Source: Paranoxybacillus vitaminiphilus
GTDB taxonomy: Bacteria > Bacillota > Bacilli > Bacillales > Anoxybacillaceae
DNA length: 64,000 nt
Assembly: GCF_003259935.1 (NCBI RefSeq)
Contig: NZ_QLMH01000001.1
Coordinates: forward strand, 160,004-224,003
Reading direction: 5' to 3'
This document shows positions 35,462 to 45,381 of this stretch, piece by piece. A program made the translations under genes and the position numbers. Below the pieces are notes generated by a model, which had not been told where the DNA came from, ran no database searches, and saw only the letters and a program-made list of their open reading frames with translations. How positions within the stretch are numbered: the stretch's first letter is position 1; each line of letters begins with the position of its first letter.

Positions 35462-35844
35462 GTGGTTTCGTTTCTGGACTTTTTGCGACATTTGTTACGG
35501 TGCCGATTGCGGCTTTTATGGTTGTTTATATGCTTGGAAGAAAAGTTTTGAAACGAAAAAAGAAGTCATTTCACTTAGCCATGAACGTTTCGACCGTCTT
35601 TTTTATTTTGGGAGTCCATTTTTTGATTATGGCGATTTGGAATACATCATATTTATGGATGATTATTATATTTTTGCTTTTACTAAAAGTATTATTTATG
35701 ATAGGTTATTGGCGGAAAAAACAAGATGTGCGTCTCGCACCTGTGTTTCGTTTGTTTTGGCGTTTTAATTTCTTATTCTTTTCTTTTGCCTACTTTAGCT
35801 TGCTCATTTACGGTCTCATTATGCGTACGATAGAAAATCTGTAG
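35458..35844 (+). CDS. DUF3397 membrane protein
   Basis: A 128-residue protein with four hydrophobic helices (about 5-27, 38-62, 64-82, 100-124) and the conserved RLFWRFNFLFFS near the C-terminus, as in DUF3397 proteins of Bacillales. Function unknown. It overlaps panE by four bases and is followed 82 bases later by bshC. Confidence 0.85.
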   Translation: MSGFVSGLFATFVTVPIAAFMVVYMLGRKVLKRKKKSFHLAMNVSTVFFILGVHFLIMAIWNTSYLWMIIIFLLLLKVLFMIGYWRKKQDVRLAPVFRLFWRFNFLFFSFAYFSLLIYGLIMRTIENL

Positions 35845-35926
35845 AGCCTTATTTTTTTATATTGCGAAAAGAAATGGTATACTCTTGGCAGAAAGATAAA
35901 TGAAAACGAGAAAGGAAGTTTCGTCA

Positions 35927-37555
35927 ATGGAGATGATGGAAATCTCTTTACCGTCTGTAACACCGTTAGCAACGGATTATATAGAAGGATTATTTCCGAT
36001 AAAAGTTGGATTTGATTACGATATTTATGATGCTCGCGTGTTCAAAATGCGTCTACGTGACTTGAAAGAAAGAGCATACCCGCGGCAAAAGCTCGTTGAA
36101 CATTTGCTGCACTACCATCAAAAGTTTACGGTAAGTAAAAAAACGTTAGACAATATACATAAACTTCTTGACCCGGAAAGCGTCGTAGTCATTGGTGGAC
36201 AGCAGGCAGGACTTTTGACGGGCCCGCTTTATACGATTCATAAAATTATCTCGATTTTGACGCTGGCTAAACAGCAGGAAAAAGCATTAAAAGTGCCGGT
36301 TGTGCCGGTATTTTGGATTGCTGGAGAAGATCATGATGTTGCCGAAGTGAACCACGTATATGTAGCAGAAAACGAAAAAATTAAGAAGAAAACATACCCA
36401 TATACATTTTCCGAAAAACGAATGGTGGCTGATTTACCGATTGACCGCCAACGATGTTTTGAATGGGTAAAAGAAATTGTTGAAACATATGGAGAAACGG
36501 ACGTGACCAATCAACTGCTTTCGTTTATTGAAGAAAGCTTAGAGGAAGCAGAAACATTTGTTGACTTTTTTGCCTCGCTCATTTTGCGCCTGTTTGCTTC
36601 GGAAGGATTGGTAGTGATTAATGCGGCAGATTCAGAATTAAGAGCGATTGAGCGTGATTTTTTTGTGCAGCTATTCAATCGTCATCGTGAAATTACGAAG
36701 CTTGTCTTAGCGCAACAAGAAGAGTTAAATAAGCTCGGATACAAAAAAACGCTCGATGTTCAGGGACAGTCTGTTCATTTGTTTTATCATCATGACGGTG
36801 AGCGGCTTTTGTTGGAGTACGATGAACAAATTCAGCAGTTTCATAGCAAAAAAAGAGAAGTTTCCTTCACATATGAAGAGCTCGCTTCGCTTGTTGAAAC
36901 AAAACCGCATTTCTTTAGTAATAATGTTGTGACAAGGCCGTTAATGCAAGAATATTTGTTCCCGACATTAGCTTTTATTGCCGGCCCTGGGGAAATTGCT
37001 TACTGGGCTGAACTTAAACAAGTATTTTCTTTATTTGAGTTTAAAATGCCGCCCGTTGTTCCCCGCCTTAACATAACGCTTGTTGAACGCTCCATTCATA
37101 CCGATATCGAAGAAGTAGGGTTAACCGTCTCTGCGGTTTTACAAGGAGCAGTTGAACAAGCAAAGGAAATTTGGCTGCGCAATCAGTTTAAGTATCCGCT
37201 TGAGGAACTTTTTGCAAATGCAAAAGCGAACATCGAAGAGATTCATCGTCCGTTAAGAGAAATTGGCATGGAGATTGATCGCGGATTAGCGGATTTGTTG
37301 ACGAAAAATGCTAGTTTCCTTCAAGCACAAATAGATTTTCTTTACCAAACATTGCAGCGCCGCTTAGAGCAAAAGTATGAAGCAGAGCTTCGAAAGTTTG
37401 CGCGGATTGAAATGGCTTTAATGCCGAACCGTGCGCCTCAGGAGCGGATTTGGAACATCTTTTACTACATGAACAAACATGGGTTGGACTTTGTAGACCG
37501 CTTATTGCGCCTTGATTATAAGTGGAATGGCATGCATAAAATTGTTTATATTTAA
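35927..37555 (+). CDS. bshC: Bacillithiol biosynthesis cysteine-adding enzyme
   Basis: Last step of bacillithiol synthesis, adding Cys to GlcN-malate. The 542-residue protein has VVIGGQQAGLLTGPLYTIHK near residue 87, PVFWIAGEDHDVAEVNH near 127 and the coiled-coil segment near 455-500 used for dimerisation. It corresponds to yllA. ATG 35927 follows AAAGGAAG; the track of codons up to 35900 is unlikely to be translated. It normally sits just before mraZ, which is missing here. Confidence 0.95.
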   Translation: MEMMEISLPSVTPLATDYIEGLFPIKVGFDYDIYDARVFKMRLRDLKERAYPRQKLVEHLLHYHQKFTVSKKTLDNIHKLLDPESVVVIGGQQAGLLTGPLYTIHKIISILTLAKQQEKALKVPVVPVFWIAGEDHDVAEVNHVYVAENEKIKKKTYPYTFSEKRMVADLPIDRQRCFEWVKEIVETYGETDVTNQLLSFIEESLEEAETFVDFFASLILRLFASEGLVVINAADSELRAIERDFFVQLFNRHREITKLVLAQQEELNKLGYKKTLDVQGQSVHLFYHHDGERLLLEYDEQIQQFHSKKREVSFTYEELASLVETKPHFFSNNVVTRPLMQEYLFPTLAFIAGPGEIAYWAELKQVFSLFEFKMPPVVPRLNITLVERSIHTDIEEVGLTVSAVLQGAVEQAKEIWLRNQFKYPLEELFANAKANIEEIHRPLREIGMEIDRGLADLLTKNASFLQAQIDFLYQTLQRRLEQKYEAELRKFARIEMALMPNRAPQERIWNIFYYMNKHGLDFVDRLLRLDYKWNGMHKIVYI

Positions 37556-37581
37556 CCGTTTTTCGAAGAAAACGTCGAAGA

Positions 37582-37612
37582 AAAAAGTCCTGCTTAACGC
37601 AGGATTTTTTTT
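37582..37612 (+). terminator. Terminator after bshC
   Basis: TCCTGC and GCAGGA flank a five-base loop, followed by eight T residues. It separates bshC from the dcw cluster; the remaining roughly 200 bases to rsmH are AT-rich with GCGATATAATATAA near 37760 as a possible -10. Confidence 0.9.
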
Positions 37613-37818
37613 GCTCGATGAGAATAGTACATAAGTAAGTAGCATGGTAATAAAAGGTATGGTAAGTTAATAATGAGGACAAAATTTTACACGTCGCGAC
37701 AATTTCAAACAGACAAAGACGATTTTTTAAAAGAAACACCTAAAAATATGATTAGTTTTGCGATATAATATAAAGGTTGCCATAATGGATTTATTACAAA
37801 AATAAAGGTGGTGAGACT

Positions 37819-38751
37819 GTGTTTGAGCATACAACAGTCTTATTGAAGGAAACAGTCGATGGCTTGCAGGTAAAGCCAGATGGTATATATGTAGACTGTA
37901 CGCTCGGCGGCGCAGGTCATAGTGAATATTTATTGTCGAAGCTGTCAGAAGAAGGGAAATTATTTGCCTTTGACCAAGATGAAACGGCCATTAAACATGC
38001 GAAAGAAAAGCTTAAAAAATATGAAAAACAAGTAACGATCATTAAAAGCAATTTTCGCTTTTTAACGGATAAACTAGCGGAACATGGGGTTCATCAAGTC
38101 GATGGTATTTTATTTGATTTAGGTGTCTCGTCTCCGCAGTTGGATATACCGGAGCGGGGATTTAGCTATCATCATGATGCACCGCTTGATATGCGCATGG
38201 ACCGTGAACAAACATTAACGGCGTATGATATCGTCAATCATTGGTCCTATGAAGAATTGGTGAAAATTTTCTTTCATTATGGGGAAGAAAAATTCTCAAA
38301 GCAAGTGGCGCGAAAAATTGAAACGGCGCGTCAGCAAAAGCCGATCGAAACGACTGGCGAGTTAGTTGAATTGATTAAAGCGGCCATACCAGCGCCGGCA
38401 CGAAGAAGCGGCGGGCATCCGGCAAAAAGAATTTTCCAAGCGATTCGCATTGCTGTCAACGATGAATTAAAGGTGTTTGAAGAAGCGATTCAACAGGCGA
38501 TTGACTTATTAAAGCCGGGAGGAAGAATCAGTGTGATTACATTCCACTCTTTAGAAGACCGCATTTGCAAAGCGGCATTCAAAGAAGCGAGTGAAGGCCC
38601 GAAGCTCCCGCCGGGGTTGCCTGTCATTCCAGAACAATATAAGCCGAAACTGAAAATTATTACAAAAAAACCAATTGTCCCGTCAGAAGAGGAACTTGCC
38701 ATGAATAATCGGGCGCGTTCGGCAAAACTTCGTATCGCTGAAAAATTGTAA
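37819..38751 (+). CDS. rsmH: 16S rRNA (cytosine1402-N4)-methyltransferase
   Basis: Methylates N4 of C1402 in 16S rRNA. The 310-residue protein has the start [13 protein letters not shown], the SAM loop [15 protein letters not shown] near residue 26, [15 protein letters not shown] near 95, and [23 protein letters not shown] (shortened) near 195. GTG 37819 follows AAAGGTGGTGAG. It opens the dcw cluster here since mraZ is absent; ftsL follows 18 bases after the stop. Confidence 0.95.
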   Translation: MFEHTTVLLKETVDGLQVKPDGIYVDCTLGGAGHSEYLLSKLSEEGKLFAFDQDETAIKHAKEKLKKYEKQVTIIKSNFRFLTDKLAEHGVHQVDGILFDLGVSSPQLDIPERGFSYHHDAPLDMRMDREQTLTAYDIVNHWSYEELVKIFFHYGEEKFSKQVARKIETARQQKPIETTGELVELIKAAIPAPARRSGGHPAKRIFQAIRIAVNDELKVFEEAIQQAIDLLKPGGRISVITFHSLEDRICKAAFKEASEGPKLPPGLPVIPEQYKPKLKIITKKPIVPSEEELAMNNRARSAKLRIAEKL

Positions 38752-38769
38752 TTGGAGGAGGCAAAGAGT

Positions 38770-39123
38770 TTGAATCATGCAGCTGTTAAAATAAAAACTA
38801 ACGAAGTACAAAGACGAGAGCATCACGTGCGTCCGAAACGGAAGCGGCAATTTCGCACGACATTAGGGGAAAAAGTGCTTCTGTTCGCGTTTGCTATGTT
38901 TGTTGTTTACTGCAGCATTCAAATTGTTTCTAATCAAGTGGCGATTTATCAAGCAAATAAACAAATTCAACAGCTAGAGGAAACGATACAAGAACAGAAA
39001 AAATATAATAATGATTTATCTGTTCAAGTACAAGAGCTCAGTACATATGAACGTATATTAGAAAAAGCAAAAGAGCTCGGTCTTTCATTGAACGAAAATA
39101 ATGTCAAAGTAGTACAGGAATGA
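38770..39123 (+). CDS. ftsL: Cell division protein FtsL
   Basis: A 117-residue bitopic protein: basic cytoplasmic N-terminus (RPKRKRQF near 24), one membrane helix (about 38-58), and an extracellular coiled coil (about 60-110, LEETIQEQKKYNNDL). FtsL forms a subcomplex with DivIC and DivIB that activates septal synthesis by FtsW-PBP2B. TTG 38770 after GGAGGAGG gives exactly the B. subtilis length. Confidence 0.92.
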   Translation: MNHAAVKIKTNEVQRREHHVRPKRKRQFRTTLGEKVLLFAFAMFVVYCSIQIVSNQVAIYQANKQIQQLEETIQEQKKYNNDLSVQVQELSTYERILEKAKELGLSLNENNVKVVQE

Positions 39124-39129
39124 TGGGCG

Positions 39130-41358
39130 ATGACATATAAAAAGCATATGAACATCAATAAAGGAGCAGCTGGTTTATTTATTTTGTTTAGTCTGCTCTT
39201 TTTTATATTGTTAATCCGGTTTATTTATTTACAGGCAACGGGAACAGCGGATGGCCAAATGCTGGCTGCTGAGGCGGAGAAGCGGTATAAACAGCAGCGG
39301 GTCATTGAGGCTAAGCGCGGTACGATTTTTGACCGCAACGGTGAAATCATTGCCGAGGATACGCCATCGTATACCGTTGTGGCTGTCCTTGATAAAACGT
39401 TAACAACCGATCCGAAAAAACCGCGCCATGTCGTTGACCCGGAAATGACGGCAAAAAAACTCGCTCCATTATTGAAAATGAAAGTGAGCGAAGTGGAAAG
39501 AATATTAAAAAAAGATGCGAAACAAGTAGAGTTTGGTCCAAAGGGACGAAATATTAGCCAACAATTAAAAATGAAAATTGAAGCGTTGCATCTTCCGGGG
39601 ATTGGATTCATTCGTGATACAAAGCGGTTTTATCCTAATGGGACATTTGCTTCCCACGTGATTGGCTATGCCCAAAAAAGCGATAAGGAAGACGGGCAAA
39701 CAGTTGGAGCCATGGGGATCGAAAAAAGCTTAAATGATTACTTGAAAGAAAAAGATGGGTATGTGACTTTTAAGGGCGATCCTCAAGGCTTAAAGCTGCC
39801 GAACACGAAAGAATCGATCGTTCGGCCTGATAATGGAAACGATGTATATTTAACGATTGATCAAAAAATCCAAACGTTCCTTGAAGATGCTATGAACCAG
39901 GTGGAAAAACAATACAAGCCTGAAAAAATCATCGCTATTGTCGCTGATCCGAAGACAGGAGAAATTTTGGCGATGGGTTCAAGACCAAGCTTTGACCCGA
40001 ACAAGCGAAACATTCAATATTATATGAACGATGCGATCTCCTATCCATACGAACCAGGATCGACGATGAAAATTTTTACGTTAGCTGCTGCTATTAATGA
40101 AGGGGTCTACAATGGCAATGAACTTTACAAGTCCGGGGCTTATAAAATCGGGCCAAATATGATTCGCGATCATAATAAAGTCGGATGGGGCACCATTTCT
40201 TTTAATGAAGGGGTGCAACGCTCTTCGAATGTTGCTTTTTCCATTTTAGTAAGAGAAAAACTAGGAGAAGATCGCTTTCTGCAATATTTACACCGGTTCC
40301 ATTTTCATCAGCCGACAGGCATCGATCTTCCAGGTGAAACAATTGGTAATATTGTTTACCGATATCCGATTGAGAAAGTAACGACTGCATTTGGACAAGG
40401 AACATCGGTTACTCCGATTCAGCAAATTCAGGCAGCTACTGCCATTGCGAATGGCGGCAAAATGATGAAACCTTATATCGTTGACCGTATTGTCGACCCT
40501 GACACAGGGAAAGTAGTTAAGCAGAACAAACCTAAGGTTGTTGGACAGCCGATTACAAAAGAAACCGCGGCAAAAGTACTGGATATTTTAGAAACGGTTG
40601 TTACTTCGGAAAAAGGAACAGGGCGGCCATATAAAATTGAAGGGTATCGTGTTGCCGGAAAAACGGGTACGGCGCAAATTCCTTCACCAAATGGCGGATA
40701 TTTAACCGGCTATAACAACTATATTTTCTCCTTTCTAGGTATGGCGCCTAAAGAAAATCCGCGCCTGCTTATGTATGTTGCGGTGAAGAGACCAAAAATT
40801 TCCTACACAGAAACAGGAGCAGCGCCTGTCTCAATGATTTTTAACAGCGTCATGAAAAACAGCTTACAATATTTAAATATTCAACCTTCTCTTGAAATGA
40901 AAAGAAAGCTAAAAAGTAATAAAGGCATCGCTCTTTCGGAATATGTAGGCTTGACGGTTGAAGAAGCAACGAAGCGGTTGCAAGAAAAAGGATTGACACC
41001 TGTTTTTGTGGGCAAAGGACAGAGAATTGAAGCGCAAATACCGTTAGCTGGCGAAGAAGTGATTGCCCGCGAGAGAATTATTTTAAAAACAGACGGACAA
41101 GCAACAATGCCTGATGTTACTGGATGGTCGCTGCGCGATATTATGAAATTAGCGCAACTATTGCAGCTTCAGCCGAGCATGAAAGGATATGGTTATGCGG
41201 TTACGCAAAATATCCCGCCTGGTGCAAAAGTAAACCCTAGAGATTATTTGATTGTTGAGCTGGCCAATCCGCAGCAGATGGATAAAAGAATCGCTGAAAT
41301 CGCACGACAAAAAGAGGAAAATAAAAAGCAAAAAGATGAGAATAAGCCGCTTGATTAG
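39130..41358 (+). CDS. pbpB: Penicillin-binding protein 2B (septal transpeptidase)
   Basis: Class B PBP of the divisome and partner of FtsW. The 742-residue protein has one N-terminal membrane helix (about 15-37), a dimerisation domain, a transpeptidase domain with STMK (Ser near 311), SSN near 366 and KTGTAQ near 512, and two C-terminal PASTA repeats (about 595-655 and 658-715), ending in a Lys/Glu/Asn-rich tail. It begins six bases after the ftsL stop. Active-site motifs are intact. Confidence 0.96.
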   Translation: MTYKKHMNINKGAAGLFILFSLLFFILLIRFIYLQATGTADGQMLAAEAEKRYKQQRVIEAKRGTIFDRNGEIIAEDTPSYTVVAVLDKTLTTDPKKPRHVVDPEMTAKKLAPLLKMKVSEVERILKKDAKQVEFGPKGRNISQQLKMKIEALHLPGIGFIRDTKRFYPNGTFASHVIGYAQKSDKEDGQTVGAMGIEKSLNDYLKEKDGYVTFKGDPQGLKLPNTKESIVRPDNGNDVYLTIDQKIQTFLEDAMNQVEKQYKPEKIIAIVADPKTGEILAMGSRPSFDPNKRNIQYYMNDAISYPYEPGSTMKIFTLAAAINEGVYNGNELYKSGAYKIGPNMIRDHNKVGWGTISFNEGVQRSSNVAFSILVREKLGEDRFLQYLHRFHFHQPTGIDLPGETIGNIVYRYPIEKVTTAFGQGTSVTPIQQIQAATAIANGGKMMKPYIVDRIVDPDTGKVVKQNKPKVVGQPITKETAAKVLDILETVVTSEKGTGRPYKIEGYRVAGKTGTAQIPSPNGGYLTGYNNYIFSFLGMAPKENPRLLMYVAVKRPKISYTETGAAPVSMIFNSVMKNSLQYLNIQPSLEMKRKLKSNKGIALSEYVGLTVEEATKRLQEKGLTPVFVGKGQRIEAQIPLAGEEVIARERIILKTDGQATMPDVTGWSLRDIMKLAQLLQLQPSMKGYGYAVTQNIPPGAKVNPRDYLIVELANPQQMDKRIAEIARQKEENKKQKDENKPLD

Positions 41359-41431
41359 TAATTGACGTTCTATTGTAACCGGTACAAGCATATAGTGGAA
41401 CGAGCCCATTCTATAAAGGAGGTTTCGCTAT

Positions 41432-43372
41432 ATGCGCGTTTCACATGTCACTGTTCGAAAACGACTAATGATCGTATTATTGATTGGGTTTCTTATTTTT
41501 GCCATTATTGATGTTCGTCTTGGATATGTACAATTTGTCCTTGGAAAGATGTTAACGGAAGAAGCGAAAAATTCGTGGAGCCGCAATATTCCGTTCGAAC
41601 CGGAGCGGGGAGAAATTTTAGATCAAAATAATATTCCGCTCGCTACGAATATGAGCGCTCCGACTGTGTATGTTGTACCGCGGCAAATTGAAAATCCTAC
41701 AGAGGCAGCAGAGAAGCTGGCAAAAGCATTAAATATGCCTGTCGAAAAAGCATACAAGCATATAACAAAACGAACTTTAATCGAACGGATTCACCCTGAG
41801 GGGCGAAAAATTTCCCATGAAAAGGCAAAAGAAATTCGCGCACTTGGTCTGAAAGGAGTTTATATTGCCGAAGATTCTAAAAGATATTACCCATTTGGCA
41901 GTTATTTATCCCACGTATTGGGGTTTACCGGCATTGATAATCAAGGATTGACAGGGCTGGAGCTTTATTATGATAAAGAATTGAGCGGGAAAAAAGGTTC
42001 AGTACAATTTTATTCTGATGCGAAAGGTAAGAGAATGCCGAATATGGCTGATAATTATACACCGCCGACGGACGGTTTGAATTTGCGGTTAACGATTGAT
42101 ACGCGCGTACAAACCATCGTTGAGCGGGAGCTGGACATTGCTGAAACGAAGTATAACCCTGATGGAATGATAGCTATTGCCATGAATCCGAACAATGGCG
42201 AAATCTTAGCGATGGCAAGCCGCCCGGATTTTGACCCGGCAAACTATCGCAATGTCCCGCCGGAAATTTTTAACCGCAATTTACCGGTTTGGAGCACATA
42301 TGAACCTGGTTCTACCTTTAAGATTATCACTCTTGCTGCTGCATTGGAGGAGAAAAAAGTGGATTTATTAAAAGACCATTTCCATGATCCTGGATATGCC
42401 AAAGTAGCAGGAGCTACTCTTCGCTGCTGGAAAAGAGGAGGGCATGGTCATCAAAGTTTTCTTGAGGTTGTCCAAAATTCATGCAACCCGGGTTTTGTCG
42501 AATTAGGGGAGCGATTAGGAAAAACAACGTTATTTAAATATATAAGAGATTTCGGTTTTGGTGAGAAAACGGGCATTGATTTGCAAGGAGAAGGAAAAGG
42601 AATTTTATTTGATATGAATCGTGTTGGTCCGGTGGAACAGGCGACGACTGCGTTTGGTCAAGGAGTCTCTGTTACGCCGATTCAGCAGGTTGCTGCTGTT
42701 TCCGCAGCGATTAATGGCGGGATTTTGTATACGCCATATATTGCAAAGGAGTGGGTTGATCCTGTTACAGGAGAGGTCATAAGCCGCAACACTCCAAAGG
42801 TGAAACGCCGTGTTATTTCCGAGGAAACGTCCAAGCAAGTAAGATATGCGCTTGAAAGCGTAGTGGCCCAAGGAACGGGAAAAGGGGCTTTTGTTGAAGG
42901 ATACCGTGTTGGCGGAAAGACAGGAACAGCGCAAAAAGCACAAAATGGACGGTATTTAGAAAATAATCATATTGTATCATTCATCGGCTTCGCTCCAGCG
43001 GATAACCCACAGCTTGTTGTTTATGTTGCTGTCGATAATCCAAAAGGAACGGTGCAGTTTGGTGGAGTAGTTTCCGCTCCAATAGTAGGAAAAATTATGG
43101 AAGACAGCCTTCGCGCTTTAGGTGTGAAACCACGCAAAGAGCAGCTTGAAAAAGAAAGAGTGTGGAATGATCCGAAAGTTGTAACAGTTCCGAATTTAAT
43201 TGGCCTGACAAAAAAAGACTTGCAACAGCAGCTTTTTAACTTAAAATTAGATGTTAGTGGAGAAGGAGGAACGGTTATTGAACAAGCGCCGCAAGCAGGT
43301 GCAAAGGTAAAAGAAGGGGCGACGATTCGCGTCTATTTAGGAGCGAAGAATGCTGCTTCATCGGAAAGATAA
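41432..43372 (+). CDS. spoVD: Stage V sporulation protein D (spore cortex PBP)
   Basis: Class B transpeptidase needed for cortex peptidoglycan, working with SpoVE in the mother cell. The 646-residue protein has a membrane helix (about 11-31), STFK (Ser near 294), SCN near 347, KTGTAQ near 496, and a single C-terminal PASTA domain (about 575-635). The SCN form and single PASTA fit SpoVD rather than PBP2B. An AAGCATATAGTGG upstream (41388-41400) loosely resembles a SigE -10. ATG 41432 follows AAAGGAGG. Confidence 0.95.
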   Translation: MRVSHVTVRKRLMIVLLIGFLIFAIIDVRLGYVQFVLGKMLTEEAKNSWSRNIPFEPERGEILDQNNIPLATNMSAPTVYVVPRQIENPTEAAEKLAKALNMPVEKAYKHITKRTLIERIHPEGRKISHEKAKEIRALGLKGVYIAEDSKRYYPFGSYLSHVLGFTGIDNQGLTGLELYYDKELSGKKGSVQFYSDAKGKRMPNMADNYTPPTDGLNLRLTIDTRVQTIVERELDIAETKYNPDGMIAIAMNPNNGEILAMASRPDFDPANYRNVPPEIFNRNLPVWSTYEPGSTFKIITLAAALEEKKVDLLKDHFHDPGYAKVAGATLRCWKRGGHGHQSFLEVVQNSCNPGFVELGERLGKTTLFKYIRDFGFGEKTGIDLQGEGKGILFDMNRVGPVEQATTAFGQGVSVTPIQQVAAVSAAINGGILYTPYIAKEWVDPVTGEVISRNTPKVKRRVISEETSKQVRYALESVVAQGTGKGAFVEGYRVGGKTGTAQKAQNGRYLENNHIVSFIGFAPADNPQLVVYVAVDNPKGTVQFGGVVSAPIVGKIMEDSLRALGVKPRKEQLEKERVWNDPKVVTVPNLIGLTKKDLQQQLFNLKLDVSGEGGTVIEQAPQAGAKVKEGATIRVYLGAKNAASSER

Positions 43373-43405
43373 GCCTAGAGGAAAGTAACCTCATGGCTTC
43401 TTTTT
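43371..43405 (+). terminator. Terminator after spoVD
   Basis: AAGCC-GAGG pairs with CCTC-GGCTT around a seven-base loop and is followed by CTTTTTC. The left arm overlaps the spoVD stop codon. Confidence 0.85.
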
Positions 43406-43465
43406 CTGTTATGATATAATAGTTGAACTGTTAAATTAAGAAGCCAAGCGAGAGGAATGAATGCG

Positions 43466-44938
43466 ATGAAATTACAATCGTTGCTTTCTTATTTGCATGA
43501 TTTTACAACATATGTTGGTGAGAATCCAACCATTACATCGATCGAGATGGATTCACGTGAAGTAAAACAAGGCTCTTTATTTATTTGCGTTAAAGGTTTT
43601 ACGGTTGATGGGCATGACTTTGCCCAGCAGGCTGTTGAAAACGGGGCGGCAGCGATTATTGCCGAGCGGGAAATTAACGTAGATGTACCAGTCATTATCG
43701 TCAAAGACAGCAAAAGAGCAATGGCCGTCCTTGCCGATATTTTTTACGGCCAGCCGACACATCAATTACATTTAATTGGTGTGACGGGCACAAACGGCAA
43801 GACAACAACGACTCATATTATTGAGCATATTTTTCGCCGCGCTAATAAGAAGACGGGGTTGATCGGGACGATCAATATTAAAATTGGCGATCAAACGTAT
43901 GACGTGAAAAATACAACGCCTGAATCGCTCGTTCTGCAAAAAACATTTAAGCAAATGGTAGATGAAAATGTTGATGTGGCAGTAATGGAAGTATCATCGC
44001 ATGCATTGCATATGGGAAGAGTGCATGGGTGCGATTATGACGTTGCTGTTTTCACGAATTTGACGCAGGATCATTTAGATTATCATCGAACAATGGACGA
44101 ATATCGCTGGGCCAAAGGGCTGTTATTTGCGCAATTAGGCAACCGTTTCGATCATCATAAACCAAAGTTTGCCGTCCTTAATCAAGATGACCCAGCTTCG
44201 AACGAATATAAAAGAAGTACAGCAGCGACAGTGATTACATACGGAATTGATGAAGAAAGCGATATTATGGCGAAAAATATTGAAATTACAGCAAACGGAA
44301 CAACATTTGATCTTGTGACACCGCTAGATACGATTCGCGTGAAGACGAAGCTGATTGGCAAGTTTAGCATCTACAATATCCTTGCAGCGACAGCAGCTTG
44401 TTTAGTATCAAAGGTTCCACTCGCTACGATTGTTGAGGCCATTGAGGAAATGAAAAGTGTCGCAGGACGGTTTGAAGTCGTTGATGGCGGCCAAGATTTT
44501 ACCGTTATTGTTGACTATGCACACACTCCTGATAGTTTGGAAAACGTGTTAAAAACGATTAAGCAATTTGCTAAACGAAAAGTGTATGTTGTTGTTGGCT
44601 GCGGCGGTGATCGCGATCGCACGAAGCGGCCGATTATGGCACGCATCGCTGCTGACTATGCAGATGTACCGATTTTTACTTCTGACAATCCGCGCTCTGA
44701 AGATCCGGTGGCTATTTTAAAAGATATGGAAGAAGGCGTGAAAGGAACGCAATATATTTCCATCGTTGACAGGAAAGAAGCGATTCGTTATGCCATTTTC
44801 CACGCACAAGAAGGGGATGTCATTTTAATTGCCGGAAAAGGACACGAAACGTACCAAATTATTGGAAGCGAAGTGCTGGAGTTTGATGACCGGCTTGTGG
44901 CACGCCAGGCCATTAAGGAGCGAAACGAATCATGCTGA
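43466..44938 (+). CDS. murE: UDP-MurNAc-tripeptide synthetase (meso-DAP adding)
   Basis: Adds meso-diaminopimelate to UDP-MurNAc-Ala-Glu. The 490-residue Mur ligase has the N-terminal UDP-binding domain ([18 protein letters not shown] near 30), the P-loop [10 protein letters not shown] near 107, and DNPRSEDP near 408, the signature for DAP over Lys. ATG 43466 is preferred since GCGAGAGGA then has proper spacing; ATG 43457 is too close. The next gene starts within its last codons. Confidence 0.95.
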   Translation: MKLQSLLSYLHDFTTYVGENPTITSIEMDSREVKQGSLFICVKGFTVDGHDFAQQAVENGAAAIIAEREINVDVPVIIVKDSKRAMAVLADIFYGQPTHQLHLIGVTGTNGKTTTTHIIEHIFRRANKKTGLIGTINIKIGDQTYDVKNTTPESLVLQKTFKQMVDENVDVAVMEVSSHALHMGRVHGCDYDVAVFTNLTQDHLDYHRTMDEYRWAKGLLFAQLGNRFDHHKPKFAVLNQDDPASNEYKRSTAATVITYGIDEESDIMAKNIEITANGTTFDLVTPLDTIRVKTKLIGKFSIYNILAATAACLVSKVPLATIVEAIEEMKSVAGRFEVVDGGQDFTVIVDYAHTPDSLENVLKTIKQFAKRKVYVVVGCGGDRDRTKRPIMARIAADYADVPIFTSDNPRSEDPVAILKDMEEGVKGTQYISIVDRKEAIRYAIFHAQEGDVILIAGKGHETYQIIGSEVLEFDDRLVARQAIKERNESC

Positions 44939-45381
44939 CGTATCGCTTCTTAAAAAAGCTGTTTCCAGTAACGCGCGGAATTGAAGATGACACGATTCAA
45001 TTTCAACATCTATTCGTTCATCCGCTGCAAGCAGCAGCTAAAGGGTTGTTTGTGCCGCTAAGATATGAACATAAAGAGCTGCAGCAGGCGATTGAAAATG
45101 GAGCGGTTGCTGCACTTTGGAAAAAGACCGTGCCGCTGCCTGCTTATGTTCCGAATCAGTTTCCTGTTTTTTTCGTTTCTTCCCCGCTTCAAGCATTAAC
45201 AGAAATTGTTGAAACATATTTGCAATCTGACGAAATGGAGAATGACAAGATGACCCGATTTTATTTGAATATAGAAGGGGCTCATATTGAAGAAAATCAT
45301 TCATATCATATAGCTGTAATAGACGTATTAAAACAGCTTGAACAACGGCTACAAGAAGAAGGGGGTGGACAGTCGTGCTAG
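44932..45381 (+). pseudogene. MurF N-terminal domain remnant (no ATPase domain)
   Basis: A 149-residue protein at the usual position of murF. Residues about 25-100 follow the MurF N-terminal substrate-binding domain: GLFVPLR, then LQQAIENGAVAALWKKTVPLP, then VFFVSSPLQALTEIVETYLQ. The Mur ligase P-loop GTNGKT and everything after it are missing; the remaining 50 residues are unrelated and charged. It cannot ligate D-Ala-D-Ala. It is nevertheless an intact frame with a start overlapping murE by seven bases and a stop overlapping mraY by seven, so it may be kept for translational coupling or a new role. A working murF must be elsewhere. Confidence 0.7.

Noticed and set aside
37311-37739. 142-codon minus-strand frame covering the end of bshC and part of the bshC-rsmH gap
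   Set aside because: Low-complexity translation across a terminator, no ribosome site; considered as a possible mraZ remnant but shows none of its motifs.
41388-41400. SigE promoter for spoVD based on AAGCATATAGTGG
   Set aside because: The -10 resemblance is weak and I could not find a convincing -35, so it is mentioned only in the gene entry.
41432-43372. Possible duplication artefact of pbpB and spoVD, and of ftsW and spoVE
   Set aside because: The pairs are the normal vegetative and sporulation paralogues of Bacillaceae with distinct motifs (SSN versus SCN, two versus one PASTA).
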